DNA of 64,000 nt. It comes from a virus. The translations under genes and the position numbers were made by a program. Shown piece by piece: positions 25,782 through 36,400 of this stretch (positions are counted from its first letter, which is position 1; each line of letters begins with the position of its first letter). The notes beneath the pieces are model-generated. The model was not told the DNA's origin. It saw only the letters and a program-made list of their open reading frames with translations, and ran no database searches. The DNA lies in IMG/VR virus record IMGVR_UViG_3300044974_000721, positions 1-64,000 of that record, one strand, 5' to 3'.

Positions 25782-26573
25782 ATGAATGACAACCAATTAA
25801 TATCAATGCTAATGAACGGTACAGATTTACAAGAAGTAGCTAAAATAGATGTGGAGCCTATTGTAGCTCAATCAGAAGCACTCCTTAGAAAAGATGTACA
25901 AAAAGTGGTAGAAAGTCCCGCAGAAAGTCCCGCAGAAAGTCCTATAGAAAGTAAAACTTTAGGTACTAAAGACTTAATAAAGTTATCTGATTATGTATAT
26001 TCTATGCCTGCAGGGGATTTAGGTATGCTAGAAAACTGTGGTGTACCTAATTATAGACTAGCGCAATGCTGCGCTAACTGCGCCTTTTCTGTATACGACC
26101 CCGTATTAAATAGCGCGCGCTGTGTTAAGTGGGATTGTTGTATAGTACCTGTATATTATTGTGATGAACATAAAGACCCCAGAAGTTTAATAAGTAAAGA
26201 GGATAATGTAGAAGAAACAGAGGAGAGAGAAGAGGAAGAGTATAAAGAAGAGATAGGCTTAGAAGTATTAAGTGAACAGCAGCCCCGCGCGGCTACATTT
26301 AATCAAGATTCTACCCCTCTAGAAGACTCTACAACCCCTCTAGAAGACTCTATAAGCCCTTTAGATTCTTCTCACAATACAACCTCTATAACTTCACCCG
26401 ACACCCCCTTACAACTAATATCTAACCACTATAAAGACCAAGAACTCTTTTTAGCCGCAACTACTAATGTCCCCGCTATTGAACCTGAGGTATACAAACA
26501 AGCTTATATTAAGAAGAAGTATTTACAGCTCTATAAAGAAAAGTATGGTTCTTTTGAAGGAGCTGTTATTTAG
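25782..26573 (+). CDS. Cys-rich unknown protein
   Basis: A protein of 263 residues. The centre (about residues 95-130) holds a Cys cluster (CC.NC, RC, DCC, YYCDEH) that looks like a zinc or iron-sulfur site. Around it are disordered stretches: three ESPA-like repeats near 45-60, a Glu-rich run near 145-165, and PLEDS repeats near 180-200. No family is recognised. It sits between portal and protease/scaffold genes, where Mu-like phages encode head morphogenesis proteins, but it shows no similarity I can name. Its ATG starts two bases from the ATG of the divergent SWIM gene. Confidence 0.72.
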   Translation: MNDNQLISMLMNGTDLQEVAKIDVEPIVAQSEALLRKDVQKVVESPAESPAESPIESKTLGTKDLIKLSDYVYSMPAGDLGMLENCGVPNYRLAQCCANCAFSVYDPVLNSARCVKWDCCIVPVYYCDEHKDPRSLISKEDNVEETEEREEEEYKEEIGLEVLSEQQPRAATFNQDSTPLEDSTTPLEDSISPLDSSHNTTSITSPDTPLQLISNHYKDQELFLAATTNVPAIEPEVYKQAYIKKKYLQLYKEKYGSFEGAVI

Positions 26574-26602
26574 TTTTATATACTTTTAACATTACAGTTA
26601 AT

Positions 26603-27589
26603 ATGACCAAGTTTATAGAGATACAAAAGCAAGAACTAGCTGAAGTATCAAATTCAGTAAAAAAGCTATTAAAAGTACCTATAGCAACAATAGGAAGTTG
26701 GGTACACCCAGAGTACGGTGAGGTAAAGTTTTCTCAAGAGGATTTTAGCCAGATAGTAGGTAATTGGAGTAATAATATAGCAGGGTACGAACCTCCTTTA
26801 TTTTTAGGTCATCCTACAGATATAAATAGTGTAGAAGGAGCCCCTTCAGTAGGTTTTTTAGAGAAACTATACCAAGAGGGTTCTGTATTATATGGTTTAT
26901 TTGACCCCGTAGACGATAAAGTATTTAACGATGTTGCTAAAGGGTCATACAGATACTCAAGTGCAGAGTTGTCCAGAAACGCTTTAAGCAAAGAGACTGG
27001 TGAATCTATAGGAACTTTACTGCGCGGGGCTGCGCTTACTAACAGACCTTTTCTAACTGGCTTACCTCGTGTAGAAGCTGTTTACCAACAGTTTAGTGAA
27101 CAACAACCTGAATCAAATTTTACCTTTTTATTTCATTTAAATACTATGTCAAACTCTTTTGAAACTACAGCTGCAGCTCCCTCTGTATCTGTCTCTGAAC
27201 AAAAACTGGCCGAAGTCGCCGCTGATTTAACTCTTAAACTTGAAGAACTCAGCAAAAAACTAGAAGCTACTGAACTTAAACTCTCCGAAGCTAACTCCGA
27301 AATCGACCGCCTGACTTCAGAGTCAACTCTTAAACAAGTTTCTCTTCTAAATATCTCCTCTGATACTAAACAGGTATTCTCTGAACTATTACCCTCCCTC
27401 AGCAAACAACAACGTCAAGAACAATTAGAAAAACTTATTAAACTCTCTGAAGGTAACTCCCTAAAGTTTAATGAGCCTCAAGGTCAATCTAAACCAGATA
27501 CCTCTGACCAACCTTCTAACCCTTACGAAGATATCATTAAACGTAATCAACAAGTCTTTGCTGACCTTCAGAAGGCTAAACTCTACTAA
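26603..27589 (+). CDS. Prohead protease/scaffold (Mu gpI-like)
   Basis: A 328-aa protein. The first ~165 residues match the Mu gpI protease layout: an IGSW.HP.YG strand, LGHP followed by GAPSVGFL, and a late LRGAALTNRP segment. Residues ~190-300 are a charged coiled coil, as expected of an internal scaffold, and the last ~40 residues are polar. In Mu the scaffold is also made separately from an internal start. Here an in-frame ATG lies at 27146 (residue 182) just before the coiled coil, though without a Shine-Dalgarno site. Codon style changes at the same place, from A-ending to pyrimidine-ending codons. It lies directly upstream of the capsid gene, the usual position. Confidence 0.82.
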   Translation: MTKFIEIQKQELAEVSNSVKKLLKVPIATIGSWVHPEYGEVKFSQEDFSQIVGNWSNNIAGYEPPLFLGHPTDINSVEGAPSVGFLEKLYQEGSVLYGLFDPVDDKVFNDVAKGSYRYSSAELSRNALSKETGESIGTLLRGAALTNRPFLTGLPRVEAVYQQFSEQQPESNFTFLFHLNTMSNSFETTAAAPSVSVSEQKLAEVAADLTLKLEELSKKLEATELKLSEANSEIDRLTSESTLKQVSLLNISSDTKQVFSELLPSLSKQQRQEQLEKLIKLSEGNSLKFNEPQGQSKPDTSDQPSNPYEDIIKRNQQVFADLQKAKLY

Positions 27590-27640
27590 TTATACCCATA
27601 TAGAAAATATTCTTTGTTTTAATCTTTATAGGAATTTATT

Positions 27641-28957
27641 ATGACAATCCCATTTGATGCTGAAGTAAGCCCTTATAAGTATATAGGGGATGAATACACT
27701 TTTGGTTCGTTACAGCTAACAATGTTAGCAAGGTCATTTGAACAGTTAGCAGTAACTTCGTTACAAGAGTTTTTCCCCTCAAGATTAATTAATGAGCGGA
27801 CTATTGTAGTTGAACAAATTATTGAAGGCGTAGGTATTATGCCTATCGTTCGCTTTGGTGTTCCTAGCGGCGGTTATTTAGAACAAAACCGCGTCCGCTC
27901 AATGACCGCCCGCCCCGCTGTTGTTCGTGAAGATGATTTTATTGAACAACATTTTATTAACCAAGTACGCCGTGTCGGTACTTTTAATGAAGCTTACCGC
28001 CCTGAAGAATTTATCCAACGCCGCGTTCAACAACTTGTTGCTCGCCATTCTCGTACTAAAGACCTTTTTATTACTAAAGCTCTTCTCGGTGGTATAAAGT
28101 ATACTGACCCTCGTACTGGCGTTAGTATAGATGTATCTTCTAATATTCCTGCTCATAACTTATTTAAGTACGACGGTTATAACAGTACCGCTGCTTCCGG
28201 TGATTTGAATGTCGCTGGCTCTGGATTAAAAGCTAATAAAGCTCTAAGTAACACTAAGGGCAGACCTGAAGCTCTTATGTTTAAATCTACTGATGGTCGC
28301 TGCGCTGTGCCTTGGACTGATAATAAAGCAGATATTATTTACTGCTTACGTCTTATTAAAGAATATCTTTATAAAACTAACAAAAACCGCCCTACTGATA
28401 TCATAATGAGCTCCGATTTACTCACTATCTTAATGGAAAATGAGTATATTAAAGCTCTAAGCAATGTACCTGGCGTTGTAATTCTTAACCAACCAACCAC
28501 CTCAGTTGCTGGTAATGCTAATATTGCTTCTACCTCTAATACCCCAGCAAGCTATATCACAATGGGTGCAGGTGGCGAAATCTCTTCTATCGCAGGCCTT
28601 CGCATTATTGGCGTAGATGGTCTATACCGCGACCCTGTAGATAATGTTATTAAAACCTATTGGCCTGCTCATAAAGTCGCTATCGTCTCCCGGTCCGCTT
28701 CTGGTGACCCCTCCTCTACTCTAGGCTTTACTTACCACTGTAGCGGTGAAGCCCCAGATGGTCAGCCCGGAATGTACATGCGCACCTCCGCTATGTCTGA
28801 ACCCCCCGCACCTCCAGGTCGTGTAATGCAGCTCGGTGACGCTTTCCTCCCTGTTGTTATTTACCCTCACTGGATTTCTATCCTTGATGTGTGCGAACCT
28901 AATGAACTATCCAATAAGTTCATTATTCAATCCAACCTCAGCTACGGTACTTTCTAA
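27641..28957 (+). CDS. Major capsid protein
   Basis: A 438-aa protein, right size and position (after protease/scaffold) for the HK97-fold shell protein. It has an N-terminal arm, an R-x-x-V stretch with GGYLEQNR, a long helix with RRVQQLVARHSR..DLFI.KAL, and a C-terminal strand pair around GMYMRTSA....PP and LPVVIYPHWISILDV. The general plan resembles the lambda gpE / Mu-type capsid group, but family-level assignment is inference. AGGA lies about 9 bases before the ATG. From about 27830 on the codons become rich in CGT, CGC and CTC-type choices, as often seen in highly expressed genes. A hairpin follows the stop. Confidence 0.85.
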   Translation: MTIPFDAEVSPYKYIGDEYTFGSLQLTMLARSFEQLAVTSLQEFFPSRLINERTIVVEQIIEGVGIMPIVRFGVPSGGYLEQNRVRSMTARPAVVREDDFIEQHFINQVRRVGTFNEAYRPEEFIQRRVQQLVARHSRTKDLFITKALLGGIKYTDPRTGVSIDVSSNIPAHNLFKYDGYNSTAASGDLNVAGSGLKANKALSNTKGRPEALMFKSTDGRCAVPWTDNKADIIYCLRLIKEYLYKTNKNRPTDIIMSSDLLTILMENEYIKALSNVPGVVILNQPTTSVAGNANIASTSNTPASYITMGAGGEISSIAGLRIIGVDGLYRDPVDNVIKTYWPAHKVAIVSRSASGDPSSTLGFTYHCSGEAPDGQPGMYMRTSAMSEPPAPPGRVMQLGDAFLPVVIYPHWISILDVCEPNELSNKFIIQSNLSYGTF

Positions 28958-28963
28958 TTCTTT

Positions 28964-28989
28964 TACTCCTAGTCTTTTTTCTAGGAGTA
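28964..28989 (+). terminator. Hairpin after the capsid gene
   Basis: An inverted repeat tactcctag ... ctaggagta (9-bp perfect arms) around an 8-base T-rich loop, starting 7 bases after the capsid stop. There is no T-run directly 3' of the hairpin, so it may be a partial terminator or an mRNA 3'-end stabiliser rather than a full stop. It would help set capsid message above downstream genes. Confidence 0.6.
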
Positions 28990-29034
28990 TACACATACTT
29001 ATAAACATCATAAACATATTATTAAGAGGTTTAA

Positions 29035-29823
29035 ATGACCACTCCTATTGAATTACAGGTAGCACCTGGTTTCCGTTTTTTAAAAGATTTATATCCTGAA
29101 TCTAGAGGCATGGGGCTTAGCTATTATCCCTACTCCTCTATCTACTCTGGTTTAGTTCCTAGTTGGACTGCAACAGCTGGTAATTTGTCTACTCCTCCAG
29201 CTCAAACTGTATCTATTAGTGCAGGTTCAGCTTATTTAGATAGCCAATTGTCTACTTTAGCTAGTTCTGTAGATATAACAGTACCTACAACTTCCGCAGC
29301 AGTTGGCGATAACTATTATTATATTATTCTTAACCCTAGCCGCCGCGTTGTCCCTTATGTTGGCTCTACTAAACCTTCTACTCTATTAAATGGTGATAGT
29401 GTTACTGAAGGAGATTGGGCAGTTCAATGCGCTGATTTAGATGAATACCTGATCGCTAATTCTTTCTTTAAAAGAGTAGGCTCTTCTTGGCAACAATCTA
29501 TCTCTAACGACCCTATTAACGATCTTATCTTCCAAGCCCCTATTGTCCCTTCCCAAAAAGGTAAAAACCGTCATTGGGGTAACCAAGTAGCTTCTAAGGT
29601 TACTGCTTCTAACTTCCAAGTAAATATTGTTGAAAAACGTGTTTATATCGGCAGCGTTTACCCCCCATATGTTAACTCTAACTCTTTGGCTCTCTTACGC
29701 GATTGCGCTTCCCTTCATATTGCTACTCTGGTTATTAACTTTAATGAGGGCACTGGTACTGCTAGAACCTTAAATACTGATAAAAGCTATTTGACAGTAG
29801 TAAATAACGTTAAGAACCCTTAG
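29035..29823 (+). CDS. Unknown virion protein after the capsid gene
   Basis: A 262-aa, beta-rich protein with many Ser, Thr, Tyr and Gly residues and no recognised motif. A good AAGAGG site precedes the ATG. It is the first gene after the capsid and its hairpin, a common place for capsid decoration or head-fibre proteins, so that is a reasonable guess from position. Alternatives include a minor structural protein of the head-tail junction. Confidence 0.72.
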   Translation: MTTPIELQVAPGFRFLKDLYPESRGMGLSYYPYSSIYSGLVPSWTATAGNLSTPPAQTVSISAGSAYLDSQLSTLASSVDITVPTTSAAVGDNYYYIILNPSRRVVPYVGSTKPSTLLNGDSVTEGDWAVQCADLDEYLIANSFFKRVGSSWQQSISNDPINDLIFQAPIVPSQKGKNRHWGNQVASKVTASNFQVNIVEKRVYIGSVYPPYVNSNSLALLRDCASLHIATLVINFNEGTGTARTLNTDKSYLTVVNNVKNP

Positions 29824-29854
29824 AACCAATAGTAGTTAAAAGTAAAAGGTTTGT

Positions 29855-30445
29855 ATGAGTTATAGACTATTAGCTGTAAAACCGGAAATATTATATATAA
29901 ATGGGAAAGGTCAAACAGTAACAGCCGGAGACTGTCTACATCTAAGTAATGTAGACGCTCAAGCTTTATTAGCCTCACCTATTAGTTCTTCTTTTGTTGT
30001 TATTGCTAGTGATGACCCCCAAGACGTTACACAATTATCTAGCTTTACTGAAGGGTCCGCTACTGAAACTGTAGCCCCTCCTCAAGAAAACTCTGTTTTG
30101 GGATCTGCTGTAACTGACCCTTTGGAGGAAGTTTATGGGGAGTACAAACAAGATGGCGAACCTCTCTTTGCTTCTCTACAGAACCCCCAATCTTTACCTT
30201 CTACTGAGCCCTCTCTAGACCCTTCCCCTATAACCGGCTTTGACTCCGAAATTATTCGAGTTTTAGGTGAAACCCCTAACTGGAAAAGCTTAGTTAATTA
30301 TGTTAGAGAACTCGGTACCCAATCCCTTCCTAACCTTGAACTTATAAACTATATCCAGCAAAAGTATTCTTCTATGGGATCTGTAGTTAATGAGTGCAAA
30401 CGCGTTATTACCTCTATTCAAGAAAAACAGATAGAAGAAAACTAA
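29855..30445 (+). CDS. Unknown connector-region protein
   Basis: A protein of 196 residues. The N-terminal ~50 residues make a small beta unit (INGKG.TV.AGD.LHLS..DA..LL.SP). A disordered Pro/Ser/Glu-rich middle follows, then a helical C-terminus of about 65 residues. An AAAAGG site lies about 8 bases before the ATG. The next gene begins one base after its stop, so they are translationally coupled. A head-tail connector role is suggested by position only. Confidence 0.68.
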   Translation: MSYRLLAVKPEILYINGKGQTVTAGDCLHLSNVDAQALLASPISSSFVVIASDDPQDVTQLSSFTEGSATETVAPPQENSVLGSAVTDPLEEVYGEYKQDGEPLFASLQNPQSLPSTEPSLDPSPITGFDSEIIRVLGETPNWKSLVNYVRELGTQSLPNLELINYIQQKYSSMGSVVNECKRVITSIQEKQIEEN

Positions 30446-30446
30446 T

Positions 30447-32087
30447 ATGAGCATTCAGTTAAACTTTTCAGATAGATTTAGCTATCCCGCGCCAAACGGC
30501 ATCCCCGGATATCCCTCTGATAGTATGGATAGTTTAACTGAGGCTCAAATATTAGAAGCCTCGTCTGAACTGTCTAGTATGGTAGACATTGTTAGACGGG
30601 CTTCTGTCCTTTTGAGACGTAAATCCGCTCTAGAAATCTTTAAAATAATTACCTTTGAATCGGACCCCCGTATCGCTCTTATTCTAGCTTCTGCTAAACG
30701 TCGCTCTGATAGTACTTACCTATTCCAGGGTCTTACTCAAGTACAAGAAGTTATGTTTGCCTCTACTCAACGAGGGGTCTCTGGTCAAACTAACCGAAAT
30801 CTCTTCTCTGATGGCATAAAACGTGTCTCTGCTATACTAACTGCTTCTGTCTTAATAGGACAGTTAGCTCAAGTAACAGAGCAAGCTGAACATTCTAAAG
30901 TTCTTGAAAAGCAAGCTCTTGAAGATTTAGATAGAATTTGCTTAACCTATGAATTATCCAGCAGCACTTCTAGTGGTCATTTAGCTGAGATTGAAGAGCA
31001 GCCCGGTTTTATCTTTAACTCTACTAATATAGTATTAAATACCTCTGAATCTGTTAGGGTTAGTTGGTATGCTACCCATTTAACTAACTCTTGGATTAAT
31101 TTACCTCCTTATACTTCTTCATTGCCTGTATGGCGTATAGTATCAGATTTAGCTGACTCTATTAATGCTGTAAGTGTCTTATATGAAGGCATAGGCTTAG
31201 TAGCATCAGTACAGTTAGCAGGTAAGAAGAATGAATTTTATTCAAATACTCATATCCTTAGGTTTTATGCCCGGAATACAAACTCAGGATTAACAACATA
31301 CTCTTTAAATATAAAGATAGAAAAATACACCGATACTACTTCTACTAATGTTTCCCCGTTTGTATGGGGTATTAATATGAATTCATTAACTAGTAATATC
31401 CTTAATGGTTTAATTCTAGTTATAAAAGATAGTAAGACATCTACTATAAATAAAGATGTAGAGATAGAGCCCCAGGTATTATATATAAGAAACAAAGTAC
31501 AGTATAGTGTAGGAGGTCCAACACCTCCAACTACAGCTAAAGTAAAGTATAGATTGCAGTTTTGGTCCCCTACTGAAATAATATCAAGTACAGACTTTCA
31601 AGAGATAACAATAACAAGAAGAATAGATAGTAACGCTGAGGTACAAAAAGACTTAGATAATTTAAGGTACTCACAGGTAGCTGTTAGTTTAATGGAAGCT
31701 ATTACTGTTGAAAGAAATTATTCTGGCATGACCGGAGCGTTAATAAAAAATGATCCTTTAACTGCTTACCCCCCAGAAGCTGCTATTGAACTAATTGCTT
31801 GGACTCTTTCTAGATTAAATGTGTATGTAGTATTAGATATATTAGAGGTTCCTATAGATATTGATATAGCTACAGGTAATCTTATGAGCGCGTATAGTTT
31901 ATATAGTAGTAATCCAAAATCTGTGAGAGTACAAGCAAGAACGTTAGCCGGCGGGGCTATAATTAACAATACCTCTTATACACAACCCCCTCTATTATCA
32001 ACCCAACCTAAACGTAGTAATATACTGCGTAACATAGAAGACGAAGTGAAGAATTTAGGATACGGTCAATGGCCACAAATACTGTAG
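30447..32087 (+). CDS. Unknown connector-region protein (546 aa)
   Basis: The first ~175 residues are mainly helical (an AQILEASSELSSMV..VRRAS segment and a QLAQVTEQAEHSKVLEKQ helix). Residues ~190-400 are beta-rich and the end is again helical and beta mixed. I do not recognise a family. The gene overlaps the next by 19 bases and follows the previous one by one base, so the three form a translationally coupled set, as usual for neck and connector genes. Synonymous codon style flips inside it: at 30663-30722 only 3 of 20 third bases are purines, while at 31440-31499 13 of 20 are. Confidence 0.7.
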   Translation: MSIQLNFSDRFSYPAPNGIPGYPSDSMDSLTEAQILEASSELSSMVDIVRRASVLLRRKSALEIFKIITFESDPRIALILASAKRRSDSTYLFQGLTQVQEVMFASTQRGVSGQTNRNLFSDGIKRVSAILTASVLIGQLAQVTEQAEHSKVLEKQALEDLDRICLTYELSSSTSSGHLAEIEEQPGFIFNSTNIVLNTSESVRVSWYATHLTNSWINLPPYTSSLPVWRIVSDLADSINAVSVLYEGIGLVASVQLAGKKNEFYSNTHILRFYARNTNSGLTTYSLNIKIEKYTDTTSTNVSPFVWGINMNSLTSNILNGLILVIKDSKTSTINKDVEIEPQVLYIRNKVQYSVGGPTPPTTAKVKYRLQFWSPTEIISSTDFQEITITRRIDSNAEVQKDLDNLRYSQVAVSLMEAITVERNYSGMTGALIKNDPLTAYPPEAAIELIAWTLSRLNVYVVLDILEVPIDIDIATGNLMSAYSLYSSNPKSVRVQARTLAGGAIINNTSYTQPPLLSTQPKRSNILRNIEDEVKNLGYGQWPQIL

Positions 32088-33253
32088 ACACTCAAGCATT
32101 AGATAATGTATTTCCTACTCATGACCAAGCAGTATTAGCACTACTTAGTGCTATTCTAAATCACCCTGAGATAAAAAATAGTCAAATATATTATCCTGTG
32201 TTATTAGGAGAGTCCTCAGTAACCGAGCGTATTACAATAACAAGCGCTAGAGATTTTAGCGGTATCGAATTAATAGAGCCGGGGCTAACTTTAGCTGTTT
32301 TTCCTTTACATGATGATTACGACCAAAAGTCTTCTACTTTTACAGCCCGTAAGTCTACTAAGTCTGTTATATATGACGACCAGTATCTCGGCAGAAGCTC
32401 TACTTATAACTATGGCGTTAAATGCACCTTTAACTTTGTAGTCCAACTCTATTATCAAGATTCTATTTTTAACGCCCCTGTAGAGCTTTTATCCGATGTC
32501 GTAAACTTTGACAGCGAAACCCCAGGTTTTTACCCCTTAACTATCCCCGCTGTTGACTCTATTCAATATAAAGATAGATTACTCCCCCCTAACATTCTTA
32601 GCCTTCAAGAACGTCTTCAATCTTCTCTCTTTGAATTCCCTTTCTCTGAAAACCCTAATGTACCAGGTACAACTCTAAAAAAACCTACTAAGTTACGCTC
32701 GGATCCTCAAACTCTCTCTAAAGAATCTAGATTAGGTGGTTTAGATAGCTCCGTCTCTGTAACTACTCTGCCCGGAGAACGTATTATAAGATCTTGGATG
32801 TCTTTATTAGTTAAAGTTATACGGTCTTTAGTCTACCTTAAACCCTTTGCTCTAAGAAACCCTACTATTAGTATGGTTGATTATCCCTCTACTAATTGGT
32901 ATAGAAACTCTGAAAACTTAGTATTTCATACCGGTTACTGTTTGGTTAGCTATGACTTAATTGAGGCAGATGAACATACTGTATACTCTTTTCCTCAACC
33001 ACCAAATGATCCTGACCCTTTTGACCCCCCAGAACCCCCAGAACCTCCTTTTCCTAATGTTAATGAATTAGTTATTCAACACGAAGTTGATAACCCTATA
33101 ACTATAAATTTAACTTCCCAAGAACAACCTCTTACCCCTAGCTCAGAATTACAAACAGAACGAATTGTTTATGCCCAACCCGATAACGAAGTGAAACTCT
33201 CTCAAATCCGTGAGATGTTAAATCTACTTAATGTAGACGGTGGATTTTTTTAA
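32069..33253 (+). CDS. Possible tail terminator/connector protein
   Basis: A 394-aa protein. Residues ~40-150 (an IEPGLTLAVFPLHDDY strand, then SSTYNYGVKCTFNFVVQLYY) have the alternation expected of a tail-terminator-like alpha/beta fold. The middle is helical. A Pro-rich linker (PNDPDPFDPPEPPEPPFP) near residues 310-330 leads to a short C-terminal tail. No firm family match. The position, after the connector genes and just before sheath and tube, fits a tail terminator or neck protein. It overlaps the upstream gene by 19 bases. Confidence 0.6.
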   Translation: MATNTVDTQALDNVFPTHDQAVLALLSAILNHPEIKNSQIYYPVLLGESSVTERITITSARDFSGIELIEPGLTLAVFPLHDDYDQKSSTFTARKSTKSVIYDDQYLGRSSTYNYGVKCTFNFVVQLYYQDSIFNAPVELLSDVVNFDSETPGFYPLTIPAVDSIQYKDRLLPPNILSLQERLQSSLFEFPFSENPNVPGTTLKKPTKLRSDPQTLSKESRLGGLDSSVSVTTLPGERIIRSWMSLLVKVIRSLVYLKPFALRNPTISMVDYPSTNWYRNSENLVFHTGYCLVSYDLIEADEHTVYSFPQPPNDPDPFDPPEPPEPPFPNVNELVIQHEVDNPITINLTSQEQPLTPSSELQTERIVYAQPDNEVKLSQIREMLNLLNVDGGFF

Positions 33254-33283
33254 CAACTACACTACCTTTATATAACTTTTAGT

Positions 33284-33463
33284 ATGAATAGTGTTTACTA
33301 CCGTTTTCATAAACAAACTGGTTGCTTTGCTGGAGAAACTTCTCAACCAGTTAATGACGAACTTTTTAGTTCTACCCCAATACCTTATCCTTTTTATGAC
33401 TTTGATAGCCAAGAGCCTATTTGGGACGGCTTTTCTTGGTCTATAAAGAATATTCTTATATAA
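33284..33463 (+). CDS. Small unknown protein upstream of the sheath gene
   Basis: A 59-aa frame beginning MNSVYYRF and ending at TAA 33461-33463. It has ordinary composition with many aromatic residues (PYPFYDFD, then WDGFSW) and fills the 242-bp space between the connector gene and the sheath gene. Short proteins with a W-D-G/P...W pattern are common among phage tail accessory genes, but no family can be named. No Shine-Dalgarno site, like most neighbours. Confidence 0.6.
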   Translation: MNSVYYRFHKQTGCFAGETSQPVNDELFSSTPIPYPFYDFDSQEPIWDGFSWSIKNILI

Positions 33464-33495
33464 AATTACTTATTCTTATACTTATTTAAACTTAT

Positions 33496-36400
33496 ATGCC
33501 TGCACCTAGTATTAAATTTATAGACAGTTTGGTAGGACCCTCTCCTGTAACTAAGCAATGGCGAGACTTAGTTGGAGTTGTAGGTACTTTTAGTAGAGGA
33601 CCCGAAATCCCTATTGAAGTAGAAGACATAAAAACCTTTGCTAGTACTTATGGTGTAGATTCTAGCACCGGGTCTTTATTTGTGCAACAAGCTATGGCTA
33701 ACGGATTAAACCGTTTTGTTGTTGTTAGGTCTTCTGCTAGCTCTAATCCCGCTTCCTCTAAAATTACATTCTCTTCTGAAAGCCCTCAGTTAAGCCCACA
33801 AGTTGGTTTTGTTAGAGTAGGTAACTCCCTTGAACCTTCTAGTCAAAGAACTACTGGTTTTAAACTGGACTTTAATTACATAGGCAAACCAATTGTTACT
33901 AACTCTATCTACACAACTGTAGATACTCGCCGTGGCCAGGTTAATTTGCCAAGTTTTCAAGGTATAGCTCGCTTTAATTTCTTTGTTACTAAAGCAGTTG
34001 AAGGACGCAGCTCTTCTAATATTCTTCACTCTGAATCTAACTTGAACAGCTTAACTATTGAGGTGGATACTGTACACTCCCCCTCTCCTGGTTATATTGT
34101 TGGGTTAATAAAAAAAGATGCCTTAAACTACTCGTTATTAAAAGAGTATATCCGCCCAGGATACTCTTTAACTTTAGTCGCTGAGACACCATCTGATGAC
34201 TTAATTATTGCTTCTAGTATTATAGAAAATTACTCTTTAGACTATGATGCTATCCTGTTACGGTCTGATAAAAAACACAGCCATGTCGTTTGGGGTTTAG
34301 CTCAGGGTATAGAAAATACTACTACTTCCTCTAGTAAACTTAGAGTAGGTAAAATCAGAACTATATTGGGTAATTATAGCTCTCAAGTCTCTACTGGTAC
34401 TCCCTCTGTTGAAACTTCTACTTTTAAAGCTCTCAAACAGATGGTACTTTTAATTGACGGCAAGGAGTATACTCAATCTTCAGCTCCAGTAGCTATAACT
34501 ACTGGAGTATACCCAATCAATACCTCAGTAGCTACTGAAAACTCTACAGGCCAAGACTTACCCTTTAGCTTTGATGACCTTATTGACGAGAGTATTAGTG
34601 AAGCAACTAATTTAGAAAATATTGATGGTACTTCTTTTGAGTTTAGTTTAAGCGGGAGTATTCCCTCTATACAAGGAGGCAGTTCTGTTAGTTTTCTTCC
34701 AGTTGTAGAAACTGTTACTAACTCTAACAATTCTAGTACTTTTACTGTTACTGGTTTGTTTTCTGCTTTGCTTACTAATAGTACTGACGCTAAACGTCTT
34801 CAATCTTCTACTAAAGATAACTACTATATAGTTATAAATAATATTAAGTACTCTATAACACAGGTTGCTGCTTCTACAGATGACCATAAACTAGATATAA
34901 CAGTAGCTGGAACGGTATCAGGTGTTGAAGGTAAAGCTGTTTATATATACTATGAACCTAATACTGCAGACCAATCATTCCAAATAAGGGCGCCTAGGGT
35001 AGCTCAATATGTACTGGGTTACTCCTTTGATAGTCAATCTGGTAGTTTAGGAAATGATTATTTTACTTTAAGACAGGATTACAACACAGGCACCTATAAT
35101 GTTGCTTTAGATAATACTTTCTTGTTAACAGAAATGTCAGCCGGCCGCTACATTTCTTTTGGTTACTTTATCAAACCTTTGTTTGAAACAGAATTTGATA
35201 ATAAGGCTTACCCCCTAAATACCAAAAGCTTTGGTATAGAACTCATATTCGGCGCTCAATCTAATAATATTTCTTCTTTACCTTTAGCTGAGGGAGGATC
35301 TTTTTCTGTTCCTTTTGCTAAAACATCAATTAGTGTCGGTTCCTCTACTAGCACTTCTGCTACCTCTTTTAAAGACGGAGATAGTTTTACTGAAATTGTA
35401 AAAGACTTTGAATCTGCTCTGCGCTCTAATAATATTATTTCTTCTTTGATAAATAACATTACTATAGAAGAATCTATACTTGTTAATGGATTACAGGAAT
35501 TTAGACCTACTATTACTCTTAACTCAACCCATAGTGGAGACCAAGCTAATAGAATTAACTGGTCCTTAACTAGATATACAACTGATGCTAGTACAGTAAC
35601 AGAAGCAAATAAAGTAAAAGATGTTATCTTAGGTAATTCTATAGGTAATTTTGGTAAAATACATTATTTTGAAGGAGGCTACAACGGGTCTCAAGCTGCT
35701 TTTAGAGATTTATACTCGGCTGACGGCACTTTGTTGTGGAGAATAGAAGCTGTTACACCTGGAGTGCACGGAAATAACATTTCTTGCTCAGTTCGTAACC
35801 AAAAAACATCAGGTAAAAATAGCTCTTTTGAGTTGGAAGTTCAAGATCTTAATACTACAGTTATAGCTTCTGACTCTCGCTTTGTTACTACTGTTACTAC
35901 AGCTAATTTAGATTTTACTACCGGACGTAGTTTAGCTTTTAGCACTACTAGCTTAGTTCAAATTTACTTTATGCCTGTAGTTAATTCTTTAGCTAGAAAT
36001 GTAACTATAGATAGTACTCATAAAGTATTTAGATTAGTTCCCCAACGTTTGGCACCACCTTTACAACGTATTAGTTCCGCTTTTTCTGGGGGCGATACCG
36101 GGTTCTCTCGTCAAGGTGCCAGTGTTCTTTCTCTATTCTATTTAAGTAACGGTAGTGATAGTACTCAACAAAACCCCTCTAAACAATCACTAGCTCAAGG
36201 CTTAGTTAAAGGTATTACTTCTTTAGATAGTATTAATCTAGCCTGTTTGGCTCTCCCAGGTATTTACTATGGAGACCCAGATTTTGATGCTGTATTTGAA
36301 AAAGCTATTGATAGTGTTAACAAATCAACACCAGAAAGTGGGTTAAGGTCCGCTGTATTTGAGCTTCCACCTGGTATAGACCCGGATAGAGCTAAGTTAT

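Noticed and set aside
25780-25806. TTG start at 25806 for the SWIM gene
   Set aside because: It would overlap the start of the divergent gene by 25 bases; ATG 25779 leaves a clean two-base gap.
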